Part shown: positions 8,376-16,157 of the stretch, piece after piece
Layout: every line of letters begins with the position of its first letter
How positions within the stretch are numbered: position 1 is the stretch's first letter
From: Yoonia sp. I 8.24
GTDB lineage: Bacteria; Pseudomonadota; Alphaproteobacteria; Rhodobacterales; Rhodobacteraceae
Direction: 5' to 3'
DNA: 64,000 bases
Assembly (NCBI RefSeq): GCF_022096995.1
Contig: NZ_JACXGQ010000002.1
Location: 494,872-558,871, forward strand
The notes under the pieces: generated by a model
Database searches by the model: none
Told to the model about the DNA's origin: nothing
The model's input: only the letters and a program-made list of their open reading frames with translations
Translations under genes and position numbers: made by a program

Positions 8376-9653
8376 TCAGCGATCCATTGATAAACCGGGG
8401 GTGGTCCGTCTTGGCGTGTCACGGGATTGATCTGGCACATGAGTTGTTCGTTTTAGCGACCTCTTAATCGTTTGGGCGAGATGTGACCGTTCTTGTTTGT
8501 GCTTTTTACGTGTTTTTGTGAAACGCGTTTGTAAGGCCTGCCGTTCCTGCATTTGCGATTGAATAAGATCACTACGTGCGGTTTGATCGCGGAGCGCGCA
8601 TTGTTTGGCTTCGTGCATATTTACTTTGATGATTTTGCGATGCGCCCCGGTGATACGATCAAACAACCCGCGTAAGCCCTTGTTAAGACGGTCAGAACGG
8701 ATTTTAGTCTCTGTACGCCATCGTTGGGCTTGATCTTCGTTCAAATGCTGGCGTGCCATGCGATGCACCTTGATCAGGTGCGTACGTTCCTCACGCAGTG
8801 GCGTGAGTTGTTTTTTGTGGCCCGCTTTTATGTTGGCAATATAGCTTCGTATCTGATTGCTCACCTTGGTGCGTATCTCGGCCTGCGTCTGGGGCACTGA
8901 CGGCAAGACATCAGGTGAACCTAGCTTTGCCCGAACATCCTTTGCTTTGATCCCAGTCCATTTGGCGATGGCGTAGACATTGCCGTCAACGTCCAGTGCC
9001 ACAAAGCCGCGTCGATCACCTTTGGCAAGGAAGTATCCACGTTCAGCCAATGCGTTCTTAAAACCTATCTGACTGTCGCATCGTGCCCATGCGTGCTGGA
9101 AGGTTTGTTTGATTTCTCTTGGATCAATGCCTTGGCGTTTCGCTTGCTGCCATTCTGCAAGTGTGAAGTTCAACGGGCTTTTGTTGCCGTAGGTCGCCAA
9201 GCCATCCGGCAGTATCCAACCATGATCTAAAAACAGATCACGCGACAGGTCCCGCAGTTTGATTTTGAAATGCGGAAGGTTGATGGCCTTCATCTCATCA
9301 GCATCAATGCGTGACCATACGACATGGGCATGACGACGTCCTTCTTTCTCATGCACGACGATGGCGCGGGGTTGGTCATTCAGGCCCAATGCCTGTTCGG
9401 CGCGATCTGCGGCGTTGCGCAGTTCAGCTTCTGTTGCGATGTGATCTTGGGGTGGGTTTAAGCTGAGAGAAAACATGAACTGCTTACAACGGGTTGCTTT
9501 TGATATGGCATGAGCCTCTGACAATGCCCCATGCAAGTCAGCTGCCATGAACCCGCGTAAATCGAGCAATTGCACGTGATCATTATCACGGTCATTCATC
9601 AGATGATCTGCCAGTGATTTTGCACCGCTCCGCTGTGACCCCTTCAAGATCAT
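8376..9653 (-). CDS. Relaxase / mobilisation nuclease
   Basis: 425 residues starting MILKGSQRSGAKSLADHL, the usual start of this relaxase group, with ATG overlapping the mobC stop by 4 bp (ATGA). Residues ~1-130 are the relaxase nuclease domain. The metal-binding histidine motif is HEKEGRRHAH (His101, His108, His110) followed by VVWSRID. No tyrosine occurs in the first 140 residues, so the usual motif-I catalytic Tyr is not seen. The C-terminal ~200 residues are Lys/Arg/Gln-rich and helical, likely DNA-binding. It would nick oriT and pilot the strand during conjugal mobilisation. Confidence 0.87.
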   Translation of the reverse strand: MILKGSQRSGAKSLADHLMNDRDNDHVQLLDLRGFMAADLHGALSEAHAISKATRCKQFMFSLSLNPPQDHIATEAELRNAADRAEQALGLNDQPRAIVVHEKEGRRHAHVVWSRIDADEMKAINLPHFKIKLRDLSRDLFLDHGWILPDGLATYGNKSPLNFTLAEWQQAKRQGIDPREIKQTFQHAWARCDSQIGFKNALAERGYFLAKGDRRGFVALDVDGNVYAIAKWTGIKAKDVRAKLGSPDVLPSVPQTQAEIRTKVSNQIRSYIANIKAGHKKQLTPLREERTHLIKVHRMARQHLNEDQAQRWRTETKIRSDRLNKGLRGLFDRITGAHRKIIKVNMHEAKQCALRDQTARSDLIQSQMQERQALQTRFTKTRKKHKQERSHLAQTIKRSLKRTTHVPDQSRDTPRRTTPGLSMDR

Positions 9654-10027
9654 GGCTTTATCCCAAGCGCCTTCATCAACGTGACGCGCATCCATGCGAT
9701 TTCAGCGATGGCCGTGTTCAGATCGACCTCCAATTCCTCATCAATGATGAGTGTGCCTTGGTTCAGCCCTTTGGCGATTTGATTGAGGTTGTTCGCTGTG
9801 CGTGTCTGTCCGAGCTTTGCCAAGACCTGCGCCAGAAGCTGTTGCTCCGCAACAGGTGGTTTTTGCCTCTTCCGGTATGTGGGGGCCTCCGAGGCCAAAA
9901 CCACGGACTTTATATACGACGCCAGTGGCATTGATCCAGCCTTGGCTTCCAGAGCAACCCGTTCATCATGTGTCAGGCGCAGCGAGAAAGGAGCAGGCCG
10001 TGGTGTCTTTTGCTGATGCTGCGTCAT
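9650..10027 (-). CDS. mobC: MobC-like relaxosome accessory protein
   Basis: 125 residues. The N-terminal FSLRLTHDERVALEAKA followed by PLASYIK is the ribbon-helix-helix signature of MobC-type proteins, and the C-terminal half carries the conserved LGQTRTANNLNQIAKGLNQG stretch. MobC proteins bind oriT and help the relaxase open the strands. Overlaps the relaxase start by 4 bp (translational coupling), and its own start overlaps the stop of a small upstream frame. Confidence 0.85.
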   Translation of the reverse strand: MTQHQQKTPRPAPFSLRLTHDERVALEAKAGSMPLASYIKSVVLASEAPTYRKRQKPPVAEQQLLAQVLAKLGQTRTANNLNQIAKGLNQGTLIIDEELEVDLNTAIAEIAWMRVTLMKALGIKP

Positions 10028-10212
10028 GGGCGTGGCCCCCGCAACAGAGGAACCTTGGCTGTGGCGCTCGCTTCACCAGATGTAGCTAGATCCAAAGATC
10101 GTAACTTGTCGGCAACTTCAGGATCGGACTGTAAATACCGTTCCCAATCCTCAAGTTTTTCAAGCAGAACATTTGAGTCAATGGGTTCTACGGAATCTTC
10201 CGCAAGTGCACC
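10024..10212 (-). pseudogene. Start-less small frame overlapping mobC
   Basis: An open frame of 62 codons (…NVLLEKLEDWERYLQSD… to …PLLRGPRP) has coding-like composition and ends in ATGA overlapping the mobC start, as in a coupled operon. A TAA precedes it and there is no in-frame ATG, GTG or TTG near its 5' end. One extra G at about 10213 would join it to ATG, suggesting a single-base deletion removed the start. A rare start codon is the alternative. No family recognised. Confidence 0.4.
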
Positions 10213-10572
10213 ATCCCTTTATTTCGCCAAATAACCTGAATAGCAACGCTATTGGGGATAAGTATTGTCCCTCGATATGTCGTTTTCCGGCCTATTTTTG
10301 GGGGATATTGTTATTTATAATAACGTGTTGTGCTCTTTTTTGAACTATTTACTTTCTTTCTTTGAACCTTTCCCCACCCTCAAACGACCTACGACTGTAA
10401 CGCGGATGAGTTGCGGTTACGTCAATGCAATTTGGAACAACGCAAAGGAAAGTGACATGAGGGGGCCGCAATTCTAGCAGCGCGCTAAGCCTTCCCTTGC
10501 GACCGTCACGGTCAATCGAAAACCTAAGGTTCAGACCATAGGAAGAACCAATTTTAAAAAAGGATATTACAA
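10213..10572. other. Gene-free region upstream of the mobilisation operon
   Basis: About 360 bp without a convincing gene. AT-rich stretches flank a 15-bp inverted repeat (GTTATT-TAT-AATAAC, 10310-10324). Since oriT of mobilisable elements usually lies just upstream of mobC, this is the best candidate location, but no nic-site consensus was recognised. The right end (AAAAAAGGA at ~10555) is the ribosome-binding region of the barrel gene. Confidence 0.3.
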
Positions 10573-11460
10573 ATGTTACAGAAACTTACACTGACAAGCA
10601 TGATCGCCCTGATCGCGGGTGCCGCTTCGGCCGAGGATGGCTTGAACTATGCGCACCTGAGCTACGACTACTCTCACTTTGACATTGAAAACGATGAACG
10701 TTCGTCGGGCCGCGTGCAAGGGGTCGCTGAATACACGTTTGGTCAGTTCTTGCTGAGTGCAGATATTGCAAGCATCCAACACGATGTCATCATTCCGGTT
10801 GATTTCGTCGAATATGCGGTTTCTGCCAGCTATATGGCGTCACCGGAAATGTTGTTCGGCGCAGGGTTTACGGGCGTTGATGGGGATATCCCGGCATGGG
10901 ATGGTTACGAGGTCTTCGGCCAGTACCAAAACGATCAATTTGCCGTTGCTTTGAACTATACCAGCATCGATGACGATGACGCGCTCACATCGCTTTATGC
11001 AGAATACGCCGCAGCACCAGAGTTGCGTCTTGGCCTTGACGTGCAGTCCTATACCTACCTTGATGACCCGATTTCAACACTGAGCGCCTCCTATGACGCA
11101 GGTCCAATTCAAGCGCGCGGATACTATAAAGATAGCAATCTCTGGTTTGACGGTGCGCTGCTTGGCGCCCGTGGCAGCTATGATGTTAACGAAACGTTCC
11201 GCGTGACGGCTGCTGTGGAAAAATCGCTTGATGACAACTTTGACGCACAGACCTATGCGATTGGCGCCGGCTATCAGGTGACAGATGGTGTCTGGCTGGA
11301 TGCGAGCGCGGGTCAAACCACCGTCGAAACAACGGATATTACCCAAATTCAAGCCATGATTTCCTTCGAAACGGGAACGCAAACACGTGTTGACCAACGG
11401 TTTAACCAACTGAGCCGTGATGACCGTCGTTCAAGCGTGCTAGCGCTCTTCCCATTGTAA
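10573..11460 (+). CDS. Outer-membrane beta-barrel (porin-like) protein
   Basis: 295 residues with a short signal peptide (~1-20, AGAASAED). The mature sequence is a series of alternating amphipathic strands with aromatic girdles (for example LNYAHLSYDYSHFD, VFGQYQNDQFAVALNYTS), rich in Asp, Gly, Ala and Tyr, as in small porins. The C-terminal ~25 residues (RDDRRSSVLALFPL) do not end in the usual aromatic residue. A clear ribosome-binding site (AAAGGA) precedes the start and a hairpin terminator follows at once. A decayed copy of its 3' end lies at 12770-12968. Confidence 0.72.
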   Translation: MLQKLTLTSMIALIAGAASAEDGLNYAHLSYDYSHFDIENDERSSGRVQGVAEYTFGQFLLSADIASIQHDVIIPVDFVEYAVSASYMASPEMLFGAGFTGVDGDIPAWDGYEVFGQYQNDQFAVALNYTSIDDDDALTSLYAEYAAAPELRLGLDVQSYTYLDDPISTLSASYDAGPIQARGYYKDSNLWFDGALLGARGSYDVNETFRVTAAVEKSLDDNFDAQTYAIGAGYQVTDGVWLDASAGQTTVETTDITQIQAMISFETGTQTRVDQRFNQLSRDDRRSSVLALFPL

Positions 11461-11467
11461 TAAAATG

Positions 11468-11494
11468 ACTGGGCCTGCGCGATGCGGGCCCAGT
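11468..11494 (+). terminator. Terminator-like hairpin after the barrel gene
   Basis: ACTGGGCC / GGCCCAGT form an 8-bp GC-rich stem around an 11-nt loop, 8 bp past the stop. The following bases are T-containing but not a clean U-run. The related hairpin at 12970-12994 is the same structure in the second copy. Confidence 0.65.
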
Positions 11495-11640
11495 TACATC
11501 ATTTTGCGGTTGGTGCTGGGCGCCTCCTTCGGGGGCAGTCCAGTTTGTTTGGTGAAGTCCGCTGATTGGACATAGGGATTGCGCAAATCGCTGACTAGGG
11601 TAGGTTTTTGGTTCCAGCCCGCCCAAGTGAAAGTGCGCAT

Positions 11641-11847
11641 ATGACAGATATCCTTGAGAATCCTTATCGCGGCGCAGGGATGCTGGGATTGAGTTTTTTC
11701 CAAAAAATGCCGCTTCTGCAGTGGCGCAGCTTTTGTCGTTGTGTCCGGCACATGCGCCAACACCTTTGCGCAGTTTGGATGCTGCTGCGGCCCAGCTTGG
11801 GATCGCGTCGCTTTGGCTGAAAGATGAACGCGCACGGATGGGGCTTT
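11641..11847 (+). pseudogene. Truncated, frameshifted copy of the PLP-lyase gene
   Basis: This stretch matches the first ~205 bp of the intact gene at 13210 almost base for base, including its upstream sequence (GTGCGCATATG). The copy has one T fewer in the T-run after GGATTGAG, which shifts the frame after about 20 codons. Homology stops abruptly after GATGGGGCTT, before the PLP-binding lysine. It therefore cannot make an enzyme. It is the dead half of a duplication whose other half has the intact lyase and a damaged barrel gene. Confidence 0.85.
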
Positions 11848-11900
11848 TGGCGCAACTCGCATCCAGCTCGGCAACTGGTAGGGAACCTAGGAAATGGTAT

Positions 11901-11932
11901 CGGCGAGCCCATATGAGATCATGAGCTCGCCG
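11901..11932 (-). terminator. Hairpin terminator of the 226-aa barrel gene
   Basis: CGGCGAGC / GCTCGCCG arms, 8 bp, around a 16-nt loop, placed about 17 bp after the stop of the leftward gene 11949-12629. Confidence 0.6.
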
Positions 11933-11948
11933 AAGAAACCTGATGGAT

Positions 11949-12629
11949 TTAGAAGCGGTAATTCAAACCCATTTCCGCTGTCGTGATGTTCGTTTCAACG
12001 TCAGGGTAAACAGAGTCGGTTAAATAGTCTTCGGCATCGAAAGCATAGTGCTGAACGCCAGCCTCCCAAGAGAGGTGTTCATTGATAGATTTTTCAATTG
12101 CCACACCGAATGTTACACCAGATAGGGTGACGTCTGAACCTTGTTCACCTGAGCCGTTATCAACAAAACCAAACGTATCTGCACCGGCGATCCCAACGTT
12201 GCCTTTGATCAGCATTCCTGAATTTAGAACATACCCAGCCTGACCACGCAAAGAATAAAGCGCGTTCACTTCCAAAGCACATTCATATGAAGGATTTCCG
12301 CAATCGTCGGTGCCTTCAATTGTCGAACCAAAATATTGCAACTCTGCGCCGTAGACCCAGCTACCGGATTGGAAGTTATGTCCGAGACTAATACCGAAAA
12401 TTCCACCGCTTAGATCGTCTTCGCCATCGCCAGGGAAGCCAGCAGTGTCATTGCCATAGGTTCCGCTCCCAAAGCCAAGATCGGCACCGACATAGGAACC
12501 AGACCAATCGGCAACAGGCGCTGTTGGAGCGATCACAGGCGCTTCTATAACTGGCACGGTGATGCCGCCTGCGGATGCCATTTGACCAAAAGCGATAAGT
12601 GATGATGTGAAAAGAAATTTATAGTTCAT
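11949..12629 (-). CDS. Outer-membrane beta-barrel protein (Omp25/OmpA-like)
   Basis: 226 residues: signal peptide (~1-20, GQMASAGG), a Pro/Val-rich linker, then DWSGSYVGADLGFGSG, the typical start of the OMP_b-brl domain of alphaproteobacterial surface proteins, and an ending in MGLNYRF, the classic terminal Phe recognised by the BAM machinery. Two cysteines (DDCGNPSYEC) are probably disulphide-bonded in an external loop. It stands alone on the minus strand between the two halves of a duplicated segment and may have been inserted there or used as the joint. Confidence 0.82.
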   Translation of the reverse strand: MNYKFLFTSSLIAFGQMASAGGITVPVIEAPVIAPTAPVADWSGSYVGADLGFGSGTYGNDTAGFPGDGEDDLSGGIFGISLGHNFQSGSWVYGAELQYFGSTIEGTDDCGNPSYECALEVNALYSLRGQAGYVLNSGMLIKGNVGIAGADTFGFVDNGSGEQGSDVTLSGVTFGVAIEKSINEHLSWEAGVQHYAFDAEDYLTDSVYPDVETNITTAEMGLNYRF

Positions 12630-12769
12630 TGAGATACCCTTACAGTTAACTAATAATGCAACCCTGCAAATAGTGGGGTGGTTTTTGAAGTCAAGTTAGG
12701 GATGTTTTTCATGGCTTGTTACTGTGGTGACGTGACGTAAGCGCCACGCCTGTGTCGTGTTATTGAGCA

Positions 12770-12968
12770 TCAGCCATATAAACGAAATGTTTCGTGTGAC
12801 CGTTGCTGTGGGCAAAATGATTGATGCCAGCTTTGATGCAGCGAGCTATATGATCGATGCTGGATATCGGGTCTCGGACGGTATTTGGCTCGATGCAAGT
12901 GCAGGTCAGTCCATGATAGATACGACCGTGCTACAAGCGTCGCAGCGCGGTATCCGCTTTAAGATGAG
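12770..12968 (+). pseudogene. 3' remnant of a second barrel gene
   Basis: The translated piece NEMFRVTVAVGKMIDASFD followed by YRVSDGIWLDASAGQS is clearly related to residues ~205-260 of the barrel protein at 10573-11460 (NETFRVTAAVEKSLDDNFD, YQVTDGVWLDASAGQT). No signal peptide or 5' two thirds is present. A matching terminator hairpin follows at 12970. The frame runs on to 13104, but that part is not barrel-like. A relic of gene duplication. Confidence 0.8.
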
Positions 12969-12969
12969 G

Positions 12970-12994
12970 CTGGGCCTACGTCTTGTGGGCCCAG
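12970..12994 (+). terminator. Relic terminator hairpin of the second barrel copy
   Basis: CTGGGCC / GGCCCAG stem with an 11-nt loop, equivalent in position and sequence to the hairpin at 11468-11494. Confidence 0.55.
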
Positions 12995-13209
12995 TTGCCG
13001 CGCTTTGTTCACTAATCCTCGGATCCTTGGTGGCGGATGAAAACCGATCTGATACGTTCTGCTATAAAGGGAGAACTACGGATACCTGTTTGACGGGCGT
13101 CTAAACTGCACAACTTAGGCCGTGTAGGCCGCCTGTTGGATATAGGGATTGCGCATATTCCTGACTAAGGTACGCTTTTGATTTAAGGCCCCTCAGCGAA
13201 AGTGCGCAT

Positions 13210-14259
13210 ATGTCAGATAGTCTTCAGAATCCTTATCGCGGCGCAGGGATGTCGGGATTGAGTTTTTTTCCAAAAAATGACGCTTCTGCAGTGGCGCAGC
13301 TTTTGTCGTTGTGTCCGGCACATGCGCCAACGCCTTTGCGCAGTTTGGACGCGGCGGCGGCACAGCTTGGGATCGCGTCGCTCTCTCTCAAAGATGAACG
13401 CGCGCGCATGGGACTTGGCAGTTTTAAGGCGCTTGGCGCGGCCTATGCGATTGCCGCGCTTGCCGCAGAGAAAGTCACGGATGACAATTGGGCGCAGGCG
13501 CTTGTGGGGGATGTGTTTATCACCGCCAGTGCAGGCAATCACGGGCTTTCGCTTGCGGCGGGCGCCCGGGTTTTTGGCGCTAAGGCGATCATCTATCTTG
13601 CCAAAACTGTGCCAGAACCTTTTGCTGAAAGGTTACGTGCGACAGGCGCGCAAGTTGAACGTGCAGGCGACACATACGAAGACAGTTTGGTCGCGGCAGA
13701 GCAGGCAGCAGATGCAGGTGATGGCACGCTTTTGTCAGATGGGTCATGGCCGGGCTATGTGACCTTGCCGACAAAAGTAATGGAAGGCTATTTGCAAATG
13801 GCCGTTGAGGTGGCTGCGCAAATTGATAGCCCCCCAACCCATATTATGCTGCAAGCAGGGGTCGGCGGATTGGCCGCTGCCGTTGCCGCCTATGCACGTG
13901 TGGTTTGGGAGGACGGGCCCGAAATCATCGTGGTCGAACCCGACGCGGCCCCCGCATTGATCGCGAGTATCAAAGAGGGGGCGGTGGTGACCACCACGGG
14001 CCCTGTGTCTGAAATGGGGCGGCTTGATTGCAAGACCCCGTCGATGGTGGCGCTTGCGGGGTTGGCCCGCGATGCGGACACCTTTGTTACAGTGACGGAA
14101 CAAGAGGCGGCAGATGCGGTCGCGTTCCTTGCGCCGCATGCGATTGCGACGACCCCATCAGGGGCCGCGGGTGTTGCAGCTGTTCTGGCGCGACGTCCGG
14201 CACTTGGGCCGGATGCGCGGGTGCTTTGCATTATCAGCGAAGGTCCAGAAGATGGCTGA
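13210..14259 (+). CDS. PLP-dependent lyase, diaminopropionate ammonia-lyase family
   Basis: 349 residues, fold-type II PLP enzyme. TPLRSLDAAAAQLGIASLSL and KDERARMGLGSFKALG contain the Schiff-base lysine (Lys73), and ASAGNHGLSLA (~105) is the phosphate/asparagine loop. Glycine-rich QAGVGGLAAAV (~215) binds PLP phosphate. The KDE…FKALG context is typical of diaminopropionate ammonia-lyases rather than threonine dehydratases. Its start codon lies 8 bp inside an operon that continues with an M24 peptidase and an Asp/Glu racemase-family gene, reminiscent of eutB-eutD-eutA of ectoine catabolism. A broken copy of its 5' end is at 11641. Exact substrate is inferred, not shown. Confidence 0.8.
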   Translation: MSDSLQNPYRGAGMSGLSFFPKNDASAVAQLLSLCPAHAPTPLRSLDAAAAQLGIASLSLKDERARMGLGSFKALGAAYAIAALAAEKVTDDNWAQALVGDVFITASAGNHGLSLAAGARVFGAKAIIYLAKTVPEPFAERLRATGAQVERAGDTYEDSLVAAEQAADAGDGTLLSDGSWPGYVTLPTKVMEGYLQMAVEVAAQIDSPPTHIMLQAGVGGLAAAVAAYARVVWEDGPEIIVVEPDAAPALIASIKEGAVVTTTGPVSEMGRLDCKTPSMVALAGLARDADTFVTVTEQEAADAVAFLAPHAIATTPSGAAGVAAVLARRPALGPDARVLCIISEGPEDG

Positions 14260-15412
14260 GGGCGTGTTCACACGCGCGGAGTTTGAAACCCGCGTCGCCC
14301 GGATGCAAAACCAGATGGCCGCCGCAGGACAAGATGCGCTGCTTTTGACCACGCCCGCCGATGTGTTCTATGTCACCGGCTTTCTGACCCGATTTTGGGA
14401 AAGCCCGGCCCGTCCTTGGTATATTTTAGTACCAGCATCAGGCGCGCCCATTGCTGTTATTCCGGCGATTGGGGCGGAATTGATGGGGCGCAGTTGGATC
14501 ACGGATATGCGAACATGGGACGCGCCTAACCCCACTGATGATGGGGTCAGTCTGTTATGTGATGCCATTTGTGAACAGGTGCCAACGCACGGCGCGTTGG
14601 GGATCCCGATGGGCTTAGAGACGCATCTGCGGATGCCGCTTGCGGACTATGTGGCCTGCACAGCCAAAATCGCGCCACGGCGGATTGTCGATGCAACGGA
14701 TACAGTGCAGCGCACACGCGAAATCAAATCCGCAGCAGAGATCGCCAAGATCAAAGCAAGCTGCGCCATTGCTGACCGTGCGTTTGACCGGGTGGCGACA
14801 TTCGCGCAAAAGGGGCGGCCCTTGGATGCGGTGTTCCGCGATTTTCAAATCGCGCTGCTGTCCGAAGGGGCCGATTGGGTGTCTTATGTGGCAGGCGGGG
14901 CCGGGCAGGGTGGCTATGGCGATGTGATCTCGCCTGCCTCTAGCCGGGCCCTACAAGACGGCGATATTTTGATGCTTGATACAGGCGCGGTGCGTGACGG
15001 GTATTTTTGCGATTTTGATCGCAATTTTGCGATTGGCACCCCCGATGATGCGGCGCGGCGGGCCTATGATGTCGCCTATCAAGCCACTGATGCGGCATTA
15101 TCAGCGCTGCATCCCGGTATGACAGCGGCTGAACTGCACCACGTGATGTGCCAAAGCATCCTGTCCCAAGGTGCGCAGCCCGGCGGCGGGCGCTTGGGGC
15201 ATGGGTTGGGGATCACGCTGACGGAATGGCCGTCTCTGACGCCGCACGATCACACACCTTTGCGCGCGGGCATGGTGCTCACGCTTGAGCCGGGGGTGGA
15301 AATCGCGCCGGGCAAGATCATGGTGCATGAAGAAAACATCGTTCTGACTGCGGCGGGTGCGCAGCTCTTGTCACGCCGGGCGCCGCCCGCATTGCCGGAA
15401 ATCCACAGGTGA
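14252..15412 (+). CDS. M24-family metallopeptidase (Xaa-Pro / ectoine-hydrolase type)
   Basis: 386 residues starting MAEGVFTRAEFETRVARMQ at 14252, overlapping the previous stop by 8 bp. Creatinase-like N-terminal domain (~1-130), then the pita-bread catalytic domain with metal ligands in LMLDTGAVRDGYFCDFDRNF (~237-256), GHGLG (~320) and LTLEPGVE (~348). The family covers prolidases, creatinases and ectoine hydrolase (EutD/DoeA). Placement between a PLP lyase and an EutA-like racemase favours a ring- or amide-opening role in degradation of an amino-acid-like compound. Its end overlaps the next gene by 4 bp. Confidence 0.83.
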   Translation: MAEGVFTRAEFETRVARMQNQMAAAGQDALLLTTPADVFYVTGFLTRFWESPARPWYILVPASGAPIAVIPAIGAELMGRSWITDMRTWDAPNPTDDGVSLLCDAICEQVPTHGALGIPMGLETHLRMPLADYVACTAKIAPRRIVDATDTVQRTREIKSAAEIAKIKASCAIADRAFDRVATFAQKGRPLDAVFRDFQIALLSEGADWVSYVAGGAGQGGYGDVISPASSRALQDGDILMLDTGAVRDGYFCDFDRNFAIGTPDDAARRAYDVAYQATDAALSALHPGMTAAELHHVMCQSILSQGAQPGGGRLGHGLGITLTEWPSLTPHDHTPLRAGMVLTLEPGVEIAPGKIMVHEENIVLTAAGAQLLSRRAPPALPEIHR

Positions 15413-16155
15413 AGACATATCCTTACCATCTAACAGGGCCGATCGGGACAGCCGCAACGCTGGGGCTGGTGGTGTTGCAGGTTGATGAAACGATTGAGCA
15501 GGATTTTCGGCGACTGTTCCCATCAGGCGAGATTGCGCTTTATGTCAGCCGGGTCGCATCTGGCACAGCGCTCACGCGTGATACAATCACGCAAATGGCG
15601 GTGGACTTGCCGCAAGCCGTTGGGCTTTTGCCGCCTGCGGTGGCGTTTGACGCGATTGGCTATGCGTGCACCTCGGGGACGACATTGATCGGCGCAAAGA
15701 ATGTCGCGCAGATGGTCGCCGCAAATGCGCAAACGCGGGCGGTCTGTGATCCGCTAAGCGCCTCTATCGCGGCGCTAATGGCGTTGAACACGCGCGCTGT
15801 CGGGATCGTGTCGCCTTATGTTGCAGATGTGGCCTTGCCGATCCAGCAAGCGTTTGTGGAGACAGGCTTTGCAGTGCCGCATAGCCTGTCATTTGGCGAA
15901 GAGATTGAACAACGGGTGGCGCGTATTGATCCGGCCTCTATCCATGCTGCGGCGCTGGACGTCGGACAGCACGCAGATGTGGATGCGGTGTTTCTGTCTT
16001 GTACAAACCTGCGCACGCTCGACATTATTACTGATCTTGAGGCGCAGCTTGGCAAGCCTGTGGTCAGTAGCAATCAGGCTTTGGCATGGCATATGGCGCG
16101 TAGCGCCGGTGTGGCGCTGGCGACAGGGTTTCCAGGTCAACTGGGGACGGTGTAG
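15409..16155 (+). CDS. Asp/Glu racemase-superfamily protein (EutA / maleate isomerase type)
   Basis: 248 residues with the two superfamily cysteines in YACTSGT (Cys87) and LSCTNLRT (Cys198) on opposite sides of the expected active site. GAKNVAQMV and GIVSPYV match arylmalonate decarboxylase / maleate isomerase / EutA proteins. EutA is needed for hydroxyectoine use in rhizobia. Starts GTG-like at 15409 overlapping the peptidase stop (GTGA). Third gene of the lyase-peptidase-racemase operon; ends 2 bp from a convergent gene. Confidence 0.8.
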   Translation: MKTYPYHLTGPIGTAATLGLVVLQVDETIEQDFRRLFPSGEIALYVSRVASGTALTRDTITQMAVDLPQAVGLLPPAVAFDAIGYACTSGTTLIGAKNVAQMVAANAQTRAVCDPLSASIAALMALNTRAVGIVSPYVADVALPIQQAFVETGFAVPHSLSFGEEIEQRVARIDPASIHAAALDVGQHADVDAVFLSCTNLRTLDIITDLEAQLGKPVVSSNQALAWHMARSAGVALATGFPGQLGTV

Positions 16156-16157
16156 GA

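Noticed and set aside
11721..11924. Open frame of 67 codons resembling the PLP lyase
   Set aside because: It is the shifted frame of the truncated lyase copy and ends in unrelated sequence; annotated as pseudogene instead.
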